A stretch of DNA of 64,000 bases from Alcanivoracaceae bacterium (GCA_023146255.1 JAGLCJ010000003.1:248001-312000); one strand, 5' to 3'. Shown: positions 42,537 to 51,671, counted from the stretch's first letter. Notes: generated by a model not told the origin, from the sequence alone. A program made the numbers and translations.

Positions 42537-43798
42537 TGGCAGTGCAGGTAAACGTGCAGCGGTCGGTGGCGATTATTGGCAGTGGCATGGCCGGGCTGGC
42601 GGCGGCGCACGGCTGCCGCAAGCAGGGCTGGCAGGTCACCCTGTTTGAAGCCCAGCCTGTGCACGGCATGGACGCCCACGCATTGGCGCTCGACGGTGGT
42701 CTGGTAGATGTGCCGCTGCGGGTCATGAACCCATCGGCCTGGTCCAGTGTGCTGGCACTGGCCGCGGAAGTCGGCGTCGATACCTTTCCGGTCAATACCT
42801 TTGTCTCCTGCAGCTGGCCGGACCAGCGCACCTGGTTTCGCAGCAGTCGTTTGCCGTTGCTGCGATGGCCGATGGTGGGCAGCTGGCGTTATCTCAATGG
42901 TGACAGCCTGCGGCTTGCACTGGGTATGCGCCGGCTTTACCGCGTCAGTCGCAGCCTTGATGGGTTGCCCCAGCAGATGACCGTCGCGGAATTGTTGCAG
43001 CGGGAGAAATTTGATCCGCTGTTTTGGCGCGGGCTGGTGCTGCCACTTTTGACGACCATCTGTACCTGCGAGGAGCGGCATCTGCTGGCCTGGCCGGCGT
43101 CGCAGTTGTTGGCATTGTTGCAGCAGATTCTCCACGGTGATGGGTTGGTGCGGCTAAGGGGCGGCACCCGTGCGCTGGTTCAGGGGCTGGCGGCAGATCT
43201 GCCGCGTATCAGTGGCAGTCCGGTGCGGTCCGTTGTTGAGCAGGGCGACCATATCAGTGTGCAGAACGCGCGCGGTGACGGCGGGCTTTTCGATCAGGTC
43301 ATCATTGCCACCCAGGCCAATCAGCTCGACTTTCTGCAAGGCGAATACTATCAGCGTGAAAAGGCGGTGCTCGGCGATATCCGTTTTGATCGCGGCGAGC
43401 TGGTAGTACATCGTGATCTGCGCTTTATGCCGCGCCATCGTCGTGACTGGACCGCACTGAATTTCCGCATGGACCCGGCGCTGGAAAAGATCATGTTCAC
43501 GGTCTGGGTCAATGCGGTTGAACCGACGTTGCAGAATGAATCGCCAGTGCTGCAAACCTGGAATCCGCAGTTTGAACCGGTCGCGGACTCCATTCTTGTC
43601 CGGGTGCCACTGCAACGCGCGGTGGTCCATGCCGGAACAGCGGCAGTGCACCAGCAACTGAAGCGCTGGCATGCCGAGCCGGGCCGACGCATTTTCTATT
43701 GCGGTTCCTGGGCGTATGACGGCGTGCCATTGCTTGAATCCGCGGTGCGCTCAGCAAACGCGGTGGTGGAGCGAATGGCCCATGGCACACCGGCCTGA
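42536..43798 (+). CDS. FAD-dependent amine-oxidase-like oxidoreductase (COG2907-like)
   Basis: The product is 420 residues. A Rossmann FAD motif GSGMAGLAAAHGCRKQG begins the chain, followed by a Glu-containing strand (TLFEAQ). The C-terminal FAD-closing region GSWAYDGVPLLESAVRSANAV fits predicted NAD/FAD-binding proteins of COG2907, often found with cyclopropane-fatty-acid genes; those partners are absent here. The substrate is unknown. It overlaps the deacylase gene by one base and the methyltransferase gene by 17 bases. Confidence 0.8.
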   Translation: MAVQVNVQRSVAIIGSGMAGLAAAHGCRKQGWQVTLFEAQPVHGMDAHALALDGGLVDVPLRVMNPSAWSSVLALAAEVGVDTFPVNTFVSCSWPDQRTWFRSSRLPLLRWPMVGSWRYLNGDSLRLALGMRRLYRVSRSLDGLPQQMTVAELLQREKFDPLFWRGLVLPLLTTICTCEERHLLAWPASQLLALLQQILHGDGLVRLRGGTRALVQGLAADLPRISGSPVRSVVEQGDHISVQNARGDGGLFDQVIIATQANQLDFLQGEYYQREKAVLGDIRFDRGELVVHRDLRFMPRHRRDWTALNFRMDPALEKIMFTVWVNAVEPTLQNESPVLQTWNPQFEPVADSILVRVPLQRAVVHAGTAAVHQQLKRWHAEPGRRIFYCGSWAYDGVPLLESAVRSANAVVERMAHGTPA

Positions 43799-44597
43799 AC
43801 GCTTTGCTATTGCCGGTGATCTGCTCGCCAGCCCGGCTGGCGATGGCCGCTGGAACAATCTCGGTTACTGGAAAAATGCGCAGAACTATACCGAGGCCTG
43901 CCGTGCGCTGGCAGAAATCCATGGTGTGGCCGCCGGGCTGACGGCGTCGAATCGCTTGCTGGAGCTGGCCTGTGGTTATGGCGCTGCACTGGATGTCTGG
44001 CGCGAGCGTTTTAATGTCTCGCAGATAGCCGCTCTGGAATATCGTCCGGACTGTGTCAGCCTTATCAGATCATCTGGCCAGCTGGCCGTCGACTCTGTGC
44101 TGATCGGGCGTTTTGACGAACCGCTGGATGCCCTGTTTGCCGCTTCGTCTTTTGATGCCGTGATCTGCATTGATGCGGCCTACCATGCCCGCTCACTGGC
44201 TGCATTTATCGCAGCGGCGGAATCGGTACTGGCAGAGCAGGGCGTGCTGGTATTCAGTACCCTCGTGCTGGTGGAGGACCGGTCGACGGGTTGGCTCGGC
44301 AACACATTGCTCAACGCCGCTGGAATGCCGCCAGCCAGTTTGATGACGGAAAGCAACCTGCGCCAGACGATGGCAGCACAGGGGCTGGTAGTGACTTCGC
44401 TGGAGGATATCAGCGATGCTGTTTTCGCCGGCTTTGCTGACTGGGTGGCCGGACGATCCCGTGTTCTGAACTGGCGCCAGAAGTATTCTGCCGACTGGCT
44501 GAAAATTGCGGTCACGGCGCACTGGTGTCGTCGTCTGGCAGCAGGAACAGGTCTGCGTTATGTGCTGGTCACCGCTAGCCGGTCAGGGAAAGACTGA
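43782..44597 (+). CDS. SAM-dependent methyltransferase (small-molecule or lipid type)
   Basis: The product is 271 residues. SAM motif I LLELACGYGAALDVW, the acidic end of motif II near ALEYRPDC, and motif IV-like FDAVICIDAAYH are seen. The pattern GRWNNLGYWKNAQNYTEAC resembles methyltransferases that act on small molecules or lipids (UbiE/CFA-like superfamily). The start at ATG 43782 lies inside the end of the FAD gene, a 17-base overlap that implies coupling. The function is open; pairing with the FAD enzyme suggests oxidation and methylation of one compound. Confidence 0.8.
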   Translation: MAHRPERFAIAGDLLASPAGDGRWNNLGYWKNAQNYTEACRALAEIHGVAAGLTASNRLLELACGYGAALDVWRERFNVSQIAALEYRPDCVSLIRSSGQLAVDSVLIGRFDEPLDALFAASSFDAVICIDAAYHARSLAAFIAAAESVLAEQGVLVFSTLVLVEDRSTGWLGNTLLNAAGMPPASLMTESNLRQTMAAQGLVVTSLEDISDAVFAGFADWVAGRSRVLNWRQKYSADWLKIAVTAHWCRRLAAGTGLRYVLVTASRSGKD

Positions 44598-44603
44598 AGC
44601 TGT

Positions 44604-45245
44604 TCAGTATTCCGGCCGCTTGCTCAGCGGATATTCGCACAGGTCCTCAATGATGCAGCTGCCGCACTTCGGTTTGCGCGCCACACAGGTATAGCGGCCG
44701 TGCAGGATCAGCCAGTGGTGAGCATCAAGCTTGAACTCTTCCGGGATCACCCGTTCCAGTCGCCGCTCCACTTCCACGACATTCTTGCCCGGCGCAATTT
44801 TTGTTCTGTTTGAAACCCGGAAAATATGCGTGTCGACGGCGATGGTCGGCTGGCCGAAGGCGGTGTTCAGCACCACGTTGGCGGTCTTCCGGCCAACGCC
44901 GGGCAGGGCTTCAAGGGATTCGCGATCCTGCGGCACTTCACTACCATGCTTGTCGATCAGGATCCGGCAGGCCTTGATGACATTCTCGGCCTTGGAATTG
45001 AACAGGCCGATGGTCTTGATGTACTGCTTCAGGCCGTCGACGCCAAGGGCAAAAATCTTTTCCGGAGTATTGGCCACAGGAAAAAGCTTTGCCGTGGCCT
45101 TGTTGACGCCGACATCTGTGGCCTGCGCAGACAGGGTGACCGCCACCAGTAGTTCAAAGGGGGTGGAGTAATTCAGCTCCGTTCTTGGCGCGGGGTTGTG
45201 CTCGCGCAGCCGGGCGAAAATCTCGGTTCTCTTTTCGCGATTCAT
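44604..45245 (-). CDS. nth: Endonuclease III (DNA glycosylase/AP lyase)
   Basis: The product is 213 residues. Lys120 in LPGVGRKTANVV (helix-hairpin-helix) and Asp138 in AVDTHIFR are the catalytic pair at E. coli numbering. The [4Fe-4S] cluster cysteines form C-x6-C-x2-C-x5-C at the C-terminus (CVARKPKCGSCIIEDLC). It removes oxidised pyrimidines from DNA and cleaves the AP site. It is the last gene of the rnf operon (three-base gap to rnfE), the standard order in gammaproteobacteria. Confidence 0.97.
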   Translation of the reverse strand: MNREKRTEIFARLREHNPAPRTELNYSTPFELLVAVTLSAQATDVGVNKATAKLFPVANTPEKIFALGVDGLKQYIKTIGLFNSKAENVIKACRILIDKHGSEVPQDRESLEALPGVGRKTANVVLNTAFGQPTIAVDTHIFRVSNRTKIAPGKNVVEVERRLERVIPEEFKLDAHHWLILHGRYTCVARKPKCGSCIIEDLCEYPLSKRPEY

Positions 45246-45248
45246 TGA

Positions 45249-45956
45249 TCAGGCAACGGTCCCGGTGGTGCGTACCCGGCGGCTGGTTTTCGGCTCCGCC
45301 GCCTCGCGGCGTTTGGCGGCATCTTTCAGGCGTTTGTCGATCACATTCTTGCCGGCAATGATCAGGCCCAGACCGATAAAGGCACCGGGCGGCAGAATGG
45401 CGAGCAGGAAGCCGCGGTATTCCGGGATCAGGACAATTTCCCAGCTATCCGCCATCGGCCCGAACAGCAGCGACATATTGCTGAACAGGGTGCCCAGCCC
45501 CAGTGCTTCGCGCATGCCACCGAGCAGCAGCAAGACAGCAAGAAAGCCGGCGCCCATCATCAGGCCATCGAGCATGGCCGGCAGCGGCGGATTTTTCGAG
45601 GCAAACGCATCGGCACGACCGAGTACGGCGCAGTTGGTCACAATCAGCGGGATAAAGATGCCGAGAATTTCATACAGCTCGAAAGTGAATGCCTGCATCA
45701 GCATTTCGATCACGGTGACCAGCGCGGCAATAATCATGACAAAGGCCGGCAGCCGCACCGCTGGCGTCACGAAATGGCGGATCAGTGACACCGCCAGATT
45801 GGAGCCGGCCAGCACCATCATCGTGGCCAGGCCCAGCCCCATGGCATTGACCACGGTGCCGGATACCGCGAGTAATGGGCACAGGCCGAGAATCTGTACC
45901 GTCGCCGGATTATTGTTCCAGAGGCCATCCAGTGTGATCTTGCGATAATCAGTCAT
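45249..45956 (-). CDS. rnfE: Rnf electron-transport complex subunit RnfE
   Basis: The product is 235 residues with six membrane helices of the RnfA/RnfE (NqrE/NqrD) family: NNPATVQILGLCPLLAVSG near the N-terminus and PLIVTNCAVLGRADAFASK, with conserved cysteines at the membrane centre that hold a [2Fe-2S] cluster between RnfA and RnfE. The start at MTDYRKITLDG overlaps the rnfG 3' end by eight bases. It is part of a membrane complex that couples ferredoxin/NADH electron transfer to ion movement, or reduces SoxR (where it is called Rsx). Confidence 0.96.
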   Translation of the reverse strand: MTDYRKITLDGLWNNNPATVQILGLCPLLAVSGTVVNAMGLGLATMMVLAGSNLAVSLIRHFVTPAVRLPAFVMIIAALVTVIEMLMQAFTFELYEILGIFIPLIVTNCAVLGRADAFASKNPPLPAMLDGLMMGAGFLAVLLLLGGMREALGLGTLFSNMSLLFGPMADSWEIVLIPEYRGFLLAILPPGAFIGLGLIIAGKNVIDKRLKDAAKRREAAEPKTSRRVRTTGTVA

Positions 45957-46596
45957 CACAGCTCCCCTGATGGTCGGCGTCTGCGGGCAGGGCAAACAGG
46001 GCATCCTGTTCGCGAGAAACATACTGCAGGCTGCGGTACACCGCACCCACCACTGCACGCGGTGTGATGGTGGCGCCGGTGAAGGCATCAAATTCGCCGC
46101 CATCTTTTTTCACCGCCCAACCGCTTTCGGTTGGATTGCCCAGGCCAAGGCCGGTAAAGCGGGTGATCCAGTCGGACTTGCGCACATCAATGGCATCGCC
46201 CAGCCCAGGGGTTTCATTGTGTGGCGGAATCATCCGCACACCGGTGAGCACACCATTCTGATCGACACCGACCAGCAGCCGAATGGCGCCGCCATAACCA
46301 TCCGGTGCAGTGGCCTGCATCACCACACCGGCCGGGGCACCGTTCAGGCGCGCCCGATAGACCGTGTGGGCGCCGCGGCCGAGCAACGGATCCTGAATAA
46401 CGACGGAGTCTGCCAGCAGGACATTATCGAAACGCTCCGCCGGCATCACTTCCAGCAGCGAATCCTGCAGCGCCTGTTCGCGATTGCATTCGATTTGCGG
46501 CAGTGTGCTGTCGTTGGTAAATGCCAGCATCGCGGCCGTGCCGACGGCAAACAGCGACAGCACCAGTGCATTGCGGGTAATGGCGTCGCGCATCAT
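45949..46596 (-). CDS. rnfG: Rnf electron-transport complex subunit RnfG
   Basis: The product is 215 residues: an N-terminal membrane anchor (LVLSLFAVGTAAMLAFT) and a periplasmic FMN domain. The FMN-attachment motif is TGAT in DAFTGATITPRAVV, where the Thr carries the covalent flavin through phosphoester transfer. Its 3' end overlaps rnfE by eight bases and its start overlaps rnfD by four, so it is translated as part of a series. Confidence 0.96.
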   Translation of the reverse strand: MMRDAITRNALVLSLFAVGTAAMLAFTNDSTLPQIECNREQALQDSLLEVMPAERFDNVLLADSVVIQDPLLGRGAHTVYRARLNGAPAGVVMQATAPDGYGGAIRLLVGVDQNGVLTGVRMIPPHNETPGLGDAIDVRKSDWITRFTGLGLGNPTESGWAVKKDGGEFDAFTGATITPRAVVGAVYRSLQYVSREQDALFALPADADHQGSCDD

Positions 46597-47615
46597 CGGG
46601 TTGCCCCCCGCTTGGCGCGGTGATGGCCGTAGGTGCGTGGCTGGGTGTAGTAATCAATGGTCGGCGCCGCCAGATTCATCAGCAGTACGGCAAACGCCAC
46701 CGCATCCGGATAGCCACCATGACTGCGGATAATCCACACCAGCACACCAATCAGGGCGCCATAAATCAGGCGACCATAACGGCTGGTGGCAGCGCTGACC
46801 GGGTCGGTGGCAATAAAGAATGCGCCAAACATGGCCGCGCCGCTGAACAGGTGAAACAGCGGGCTGGCGTAGCGGGCGTCATCAAACAACCAGAATGGCA
46901 AGGCAATCAGTGCCATCCCGGCGAGCATCGCCACCGGGATATGCCAGCTGATGATCTTGCGTGCCAGCAAGTACAGGCCACCAATCAGAAAGGCGATATT
47001 GACCCATTCCCAGCCTAGGCTGGCGAATTCGCCATGCAGAATCGGCAGCGCCTGAAGCTGTTCGGCATTGCCGGCCCAGGTGCGGAAACTGTCCAGTGGT
47101 GTGGCGCCGGTAAAGGCATCAACATTGGCGCTGGCCAGCACCATGCGGAACGAATCAAACCAGCTCGGTGCTTCGTGCGGACCGATCCAGCGGGTCATTT
47201 CCAGCGGAAAGGAAATCAGCAGCACCACATAACCGACCATGGCCGGATTAAACGGGTTCATGCCGAGGCCGCCATACAACTGCTTGGCGACAACAATGGC
47301 GGCAATGATGCCGATCACGATCAGCCACCAGGGCGAGGTCGGCGGAATCGCCAGTGCCAGCAGCACGGCGGTGACCACGGCGCTCCAGTCGCGCAGGGCA
47401 AAGCGGACGTTGTAGCCGCGTGCTTTCAATACCGCCGCTTCGGCAAGCAACGCGGCCGGAATGGCAATCATCAGATTGAACAGCGTGCCCCAGCCAAACA
47501 ACCAGGTCATGACGACAATGCCGGGGATGGTGGCGTACACCACCTGACGCATAAAGGCGCCGGTGTGATTGCCGGAACGGGTGGCGTGCGGTGAGGTGAC
47601 GGTAATCAGGCTCAT
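46593..47615 (-). CDS. rnfD: Rnf electron-transport complex subunit RnfD
   Basis: The product is 340 residues with about eight to nine membrane helices. The FMN-attachment motif is again TGAT (VDAFTGATPLDS). NPFNPAMVGYVVLLISFP is a conserved membrane segment. RnfD carries the second covalent FMN of the complex and may line the ion path. It overlaps rnfC and rnfG by four bases each. Confidence 0.96.
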   Translation of the reverse strand: MSLITVTSPHATRSGNHTGAFMRQVVYATIPGIVVMTWLFGWGTLFNLMIAIPAALLAEAAVLKARGYNVRFALRDWSAVVTAVLLALAIPPTSPWWLIVIGIIAAIVVAKQLYGGLGMNPFNPAMVGYVVLLISFPLEMTRWIGPHEAPSWFDSFRMVLASANVDAFTGATPLDSFRTWAGNAEQLQALPILHGEFASLGWEWVNIAFLIGGLYLLARKIISWHIPVAMLAGMALIALPFWLFDDARYASPLFHLFSGAAMFGAFFIATDPVSAATSRYGRLIYGALIGVLVWIIRSHGGYPDAVAFAVLLMNLAAPTIDYYTQPRTYGHHRAKRGATR

Positions 47616-49975
47616 GCGTCGGCCAGTCCCTGTTCGTCGGTGGCGGCTTTCAGGGCGCCGGCGGCAACCTGAGCTTCGCGTTGCAGCGCATCGAGTTCGC
47701 GGCTGAGCACATTGATGCGTTCGTCATCGCCCTTGACCCGGGCGGCTTCCAGTTCGCGGGCTTTCTGCCGGGCAGCCGCTTCGGTTTGTGCGGCCTCGAT
47801 TTTCAGTGATTTCAGGTCGCTGCCGCTGGCGCGCATATCGGCCTTGGCCTGATCGACCAGCAATCCGAGAGCTGCCTTTGCCTTGTCCGCTTTCAGCTTG
47901 AAGCGTTCGACCTGCTTGCGTAGCTCTTCGAGATTGTCAGCGCCTTCGCGCTCGGCATGTTCGAGCGCGGCAGTGGCTTCCTTGAAATGCTTGTGCGACA
48001 TGTTGAAGGCGGTTTTCAGCGCTTTCATTTTTTGTGCGCGTTCAGCGCCATCATCGGCTTTTTCTGCAGCGGGCTGCTCGGCAGTGGCAGGCTGCACTGG
48101 TGCGGCCTTTGCCGTCGCCGGCCCGGCATCCCGCACTGCTGCCTTGGCGGCATCGGCTTTTGCTTTCAGGGCGTCTGCTTCAGTGCGCAGCGCGGTGACA
48201 TCCTGACCCGCGGCTTCCGCTTCTTTCAGTGCCTTGACGGCGGCCTTGTAGGCGGCCGAGGCTTCCAGTGACGCCGCTTTCAGTGCGGCGACATCGACAA
48301 CCGGCGCCGCCGGTGCATTGCCGGCATCGCGCACCGCTGCTTTGGCAGCATCCGCTTTCGCTTTCAATTGCTCGACGTCGCTGGCCAGCGCGGCAACCTG
48401 ATCACTGCCTTCGGCTTCGGCCGCTTTCAGTGCCTTAACCGCAGCCTTGTAAGCGGCCGAGGCCTCCAGGGATGCGGCTTTCAGTGCTGCCACGTCGACA
48501 CCACTGGCGGCGGCAGGTTTGCTGCCCTCCAGTCGGGCTTTACGTCGTGCTTCTTTCTCTGCCTGCTCTTTCGCAAGGCGATCCTGCCGCGCTTCAAAAC
48601 GCTGGCGGGCGCGATCCGCTTTCTGCTGCTCGGCCATTTCCTTGCGCACTTCGCCCTTGGCAAAGCGGTAGTACTGCACCAGCGGAATATGGCTCGGGCA
48701 AACGTAAGCGCAGGCGCCACACTCGATGCAGTCCATCAGGTTGTATTGCTGGGCGCGCTCAAGATCCTGATTCTTCGAATACCAGAACAGTTGTTGTGGC
48801 AGCAGATCCGCCGGGCAGACATCGGCGCAACTGCCGCAACGAATGCAGGGTTGCTCGGTCGCCGGCGGCGGCAACTCCTCGGCGGTCGCAGCAAGAATAC
48901 AGTTCGTGGTTTTCACCACCGGAATGGCGCTGCTGTGCAGGGTAAAGCCCATCATCGGCCCGCCCATCACCAGTCGGCCAATGCGATTCATGTCGGCGCC
49001 AGCGGCATCCAGCAGTGCCGAGACCGGCGTGCCAAGCAGCACTTCCATATTGCCTGGCTCGCGCAGCGCCTTGCCGGTCAAGGTGGTCACCCGCGAAATC
49101 AGCGGCTCACCAAAAACAATGGCACGATGAATGGCCAGTGCCGTGCCAGTGTTATGACAGACCACGCCAACTTGCGCCGGAATGCCGCCACTGGGCACTT
49201 CCTTGCCGGTCAGCATATAGATCAGTTGTTTCTCGCCGCCGGACGGATACTTGGTCGGCACCACGGCGATTTCGATACCGCTGCCAGTGGCGGCGCGGCG
49301 CATGGCTTCAATCGCTTGCGGCTTGTTGTCCTCGATGCCGACAATCACTTCTTTCGGATTGAGGATATGGCGCAGAATTTCCACGCCGGCGATGATCTGA
49401 TCAGCGCGTTCGCGCATCAGCATATCGTCGGCGGTGATATAGGGTTCGCACTCCACCGCATTGATGACCAGCTGTTCAATCGGGTGCTCGGCCCGAGGGC
49501 TGAGTTTCACGGCGGAAGGAAAACCGGCGCCGCCCATGCCGGCAACACCCGCTTCGCGCAGACGCGGGATTAACGCCGAGGGCGGGCAGCAGGTGCGCCA
49601 GTCCGGCAGCGGGTGCAACTCGCACCACTGCTCGCGGCCATCCGGCTCAATCACGATACAGGGAGCGTCAAGCCCGGAAGGATGCTGAATCGGTCGCGGG
49701 CCAATCGCCACCACCTTGCCGGAAGTCGGGGCATGCACCGGCAGGCTGACGGCGCCCTGCGCCTCGGCAATTTTCTGGCCTTTCAATACTTCATCGCCAA
49801 CCTGCACCACCGGTTTCGCCGGCGCACCAAGGTGCATGTTCAACGGCAGGATCAGTTGTGCCGGCAGCGGAGCCGGTCGAATCGGCCGCTGATTCGACAG
49901 TGTCTTGTTCTGCGGCGGATGAATGCCGCCATGAAAATCAAACAACAAACGCGGCTTGCCGATGGAGGCGTTCAC
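47612..49975 (-). CDS. rnfC: Rnf electron-transport complex subunit RnfC with extended tail
   Basis: The product is 787 residues and starts at GTG inside a GTGA overlap with the rnfB stop. In order: a barrel-sandwich N-terminus (about 20-120), the NADH/FMN-binding Nqo1-like fold (GGAGFPSAVKL, YPSGGEKQLIYML), two [4Fe-4S] motifs at about 376-390 and 416-430 (CIRCGSCADVCPADLLP, CIECGACAYVCPSHIPL), and a long Ala/Lys-rich helical tail from about 450 to the end. The tail includes two copies of a roughly 60-residue repeat. A long low-complexity tail is known in gammaproteobacterial RsxC; its role is unclear. The rest of the operon is standard. Confidence 0.95.
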   Translation of the reverse strand: MNASIGKPRLLFDFHGGIHPPQNKTLSNQRPIRPAPLPAQLILPLNMHLGAPAKPVVQVGDEVLKGQKIAEAQGAVSLPVHAPTSGKVVAIGPRPIQHPSGLDAPCIVIEPDGREQWCELHPLPDWRTCCPPSALIPRLREAGVAGMGGAGFPSAVKLSPRAEHPIEQLVINAVECEPYITADDMLMRERADQIIAGVEILRHILNPKEVIVGIEDNKPQAIEAMRRAATGSGIEIAVVPTKYPSGGEKQLIYMLTGKEVPSGGIPAQVGVVCHNTGTALAIHRAIVFGEPLISRVTTLTGKALREPGNMEVLLGTPVSALLDAAGADMNRIGRLVMGGPMMGFTLHSSAIPVVKTTNCILAATAEELPPPATEQPCIRCGSCADVCPADLLPQQLFWYSKNQDLERAQQYNLMDCIECGACAYVCPSHIPLVQYYRFAKGEVRKEMAEQQKADRARQRFEARQDRLAKEQAEKEARRKARLEGSKPAAASGVDVAALKAASLEASAAYKAAVKALKAAEAEGSDQVAALASDVEQLKAKADAAKAAVRDAGNAPAAPVVDVAALKAASLEASAAYKAAVKALKEAEAAGQDVTALRTEADALKAKADAAKAAVRDAGPATAKAAPVQPATAEQPAAEKADDGAERAQKMKALKTAFNMSHKHFKEATAALEHAEREGADNLEELRKQVERFKLKADKAKAALGLLVDQAKADMRASGSDLKSLKIEAAQTEAAARQKARELEAARVKGDDERINVLSRELDALQREAQVAAGALKAATDEQGLADA
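48121..48504. repeat. Tandem in-frame repeat within the rnfC tail (two units)
   Basis: Two units, about 48319-48504 and 48121-48302, encode near-identical Ala/Lys helices that start VDVAALKAASLEASAAYK and end KAAVRDAG (about residues 491-553 and 559-619 of RnfC). Length differs slightly between units, showing that copy number and length can change by slippage or recombination. Confidence 0.85.
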
Positions 49976-50556
49976 AGGGTCACCACCGGAATCAGGTTGT
50001 CGGGTTTGCTGCCGACACCGGGCGGGCGTTGCCAGCTCCAGGTGCCAAGTGTCGGCTTGATTTCGACCATGTCGATGCAATCTACCGGGCAGGGTTCAAC
50101 GCAGAGATCGCAGCCGGTGCACTCATCGGCAATCACGGTGTGCATCAGTTTTGCCGCGCCGACAATGGCGTCCACCGGGCAGGCCTGAATGCATTTGGTG
50201 CAGCCGATGCACTCGTCTTCGCGAATCACCGCCACCCGTTTCACATCCAATGCGCTGCCTTCTTCGGCGTCCAGTGGCAGCACTTCACGGCCGAGCAGTT
50301 CCGACAGCGCCACCACGGTGGACTCGCCGCCGGGCGGGCAGCGGTTGTGCTCTTCGCCGGCAGCAATCGCCTCGGCATAGGGCCGGCAACCCGGGTGACC
50401 ACACTGGCCACACTGGGTTTGCGGCAGCAGCGCATCAATCTGCTCGACGATCGGATCGCCTTCGACGCGGAATTTTTCCGAGGCGAAGCCGAGCAGGGCG
50501 CCGAACACGGCGGCCAGTGCCAGCAACGCAAACACGGCAACCAGAATCGTCGTCAC
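49972..50556 (-). CDS. rnfB: Rnf electron-transport complex subunit RnfB
   Basis: The product is 194 residues: one N-terminal membrane helix, a [4Fe-4S] domain (CGQCGHPGCRPYAEAI), and two ferredoxin-type clusters (CIGCTKCIQACPVDAI and CTGCDLCVEPCPVDCI). It passes electrons from ferredoxin toward the membrane part. It overlaps rnfA (4 bases) and rnfC (GTGA). Motif counts match RsxB of E. coli. Confidence 0.97.
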   Translation of the reverse strand: MTTILVAVFALLALAAVFGALLGFASEKFRVEGDPIVEQIDALLPQTQCGQCGHPGCRPYAEAIAAGEEHNRCPPGGESTVVALSELLGREVLPLDAEEGSALDVKRVAVIREDECIGCTKCIQACPVDAIVGAAKLMHTVIADECTGCDLCVEPCPVDCIDMVEIKPTLGTWSWQRPPGVGSKPDNLIPVVTL

Positions 50557-51137
50557 AGCTTGATCAACCCGGAGAAGCCCATGAACGCCAGCGACATCAG
50601 GCCGGCGGTAATCAGGCCGATGCTCGGGCCACGAAAAGCCACTGGCACATCGGCGACGGCAATGCGTTCACGCATCGCCGCAAACAACACCAGCACCAGC
50701 GAAAAGCCGAGCGCGGCACCGAAACCGTAAGTCAGCGATGACATGAAGGTGGCGTCTTCCTTGCGCACATTCAGCAGGGCAACACCCAGCACGGCACAGT
50801 TCGAGGTAATCAGCGGCAGAAAAACGCCCAGCACCCGGTACAGCAGCGGGCTGGCCTTGCGCACGAACATTTCAGTGAACTGCACCGCCACCGCGATCAC
50901 CAGAATGAAGGAAATGGTGCGCAGATACTCGAGCTCGAGCGGCACCAGAATCCAGCTCCAGGTCAGGTAGGCGAGTACCGAGGACAGGGTCAGCACGAAG
51001 GTGGTGGCCAGCGACATGCCCATGGCCGTTTCCACCTTGTTGGAAACGCCCATAAACGGGCACAGGCCCAGAAACTGGACCAGTACAAAATTGTTCACCA
51101 GCACGGCGCTGATCAGGATCAGAATGGTCTCGGTCAT
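50553..51137 (-). CDS. rnfA: Rnf electron-transport complex subunit RnfA
   Basis: The product is 194 residues with six membrane helices, homologous to rnfE: NNFVLVQFLGLCPFMGVSNK and PLITSNCAVLGVALL carry the paired cluster cysteines. It is the first gene of rnfABCDGE-nth. The 264 bases upstream hold the start region of this operon and of the divergent yqjD-like gene; I find no convincing promoter pair on this strand. Confidence 0.96.
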   Translation of the reverse strand: MTETILILISAVLVNNFVLVQFLGLCPFMGVSNKVETAMGMSLATTFVLTLSSVLAYLTWSWILVPLELEYLRTISFILVIAVAVQFTEMFVRKASPLLYRVLGVFLPLITSNCAVLGVALLNVRKEDATFMSSLTYGFGAALGFSLVLVLFAAMRERIAVADVPVAFRGPSIGLITAGLMSLAFMGFSGLIKL

Positions 51138-51401
51138 AACGGTGTGACCAACCCCTATACAAAACGTCTACCTACGGCGAAGGCGCATAGTATGGGCCAC
51201 CGGCCGGAGCGCCTCAAGAATGATTCCGAATAAGCTTAAGTCGTTGATCAGTCTGAAATAGACCGGCACAGTCTAGGGCCTTGGCCGGGGCCAAGTCGGG
51301 ACTGCAAGGCGGCCGGGCTTTTGACACATCGGCACAGCCTCCCGATTGAAGCGCCGCCGCCGCCGTGCTTCCATGAGCGCCTGAGTGAAAGGAGTCCAGC
51401 C

Positions 51402-51671
51402 ATGACCGAATCCAGTCCCCATTCGCCGACCACGGCGCGAGTTGCCGATAATCTTCACGACGCCGTGGATGCTGCCGCCAACACTGCCGGCAATGCCGAG
51501 GAGCGGCTGCGTGAGCAGGCCGAGAAAGCCCGCGAGGTGGCAGATTACGCTCGCGTTCGCGCCGGCGAGGTGGTCGATACCGTGGCCCGCTATACCCGGG
51601 ATAATCCGCTGGCGGCGCTGGGGATTGCCTTCGCTGCCGGTGTTGTTGTGGCATCCCTGACCCGCCGATGA
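51402..51671 (+). CDS. YqjD/ElaB (DUF883) membrane-tethered ribosome-associated protein
   Basis: The product is 89 residues: a charged, probably coiled-coil N-terminal part (about 12-65, VDAAANTAGNAEERLREQAEKAREVADYARVR in short pieces), then GEVVDTVARYTRDNPLAALGIAFAAGVVVASLTRR, one C-terminal membrane helix after the DNP motif. In E. coli such proteins bind stalled 100S ribosomes at the membrane in stationary phase under RpoS. An AAAGGAG site precedes the ATG. It overlaps the next gene by four bases (ATGA). Confidence 0.9.
   Translation: MTESSPHSPTTARVADNLHDAVDAAANTAGNAEERLREQAEKAREVADYARVRAGEVVDTVARYTRDNPLAALGIAFAAGVVVASLTRR

Noticed and set aside
48121..48504. A CRISPR-like repeat pattern.
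   Set aside because: The repeats are in-frame coding units of RnfC, with no spacers and no cas genes.
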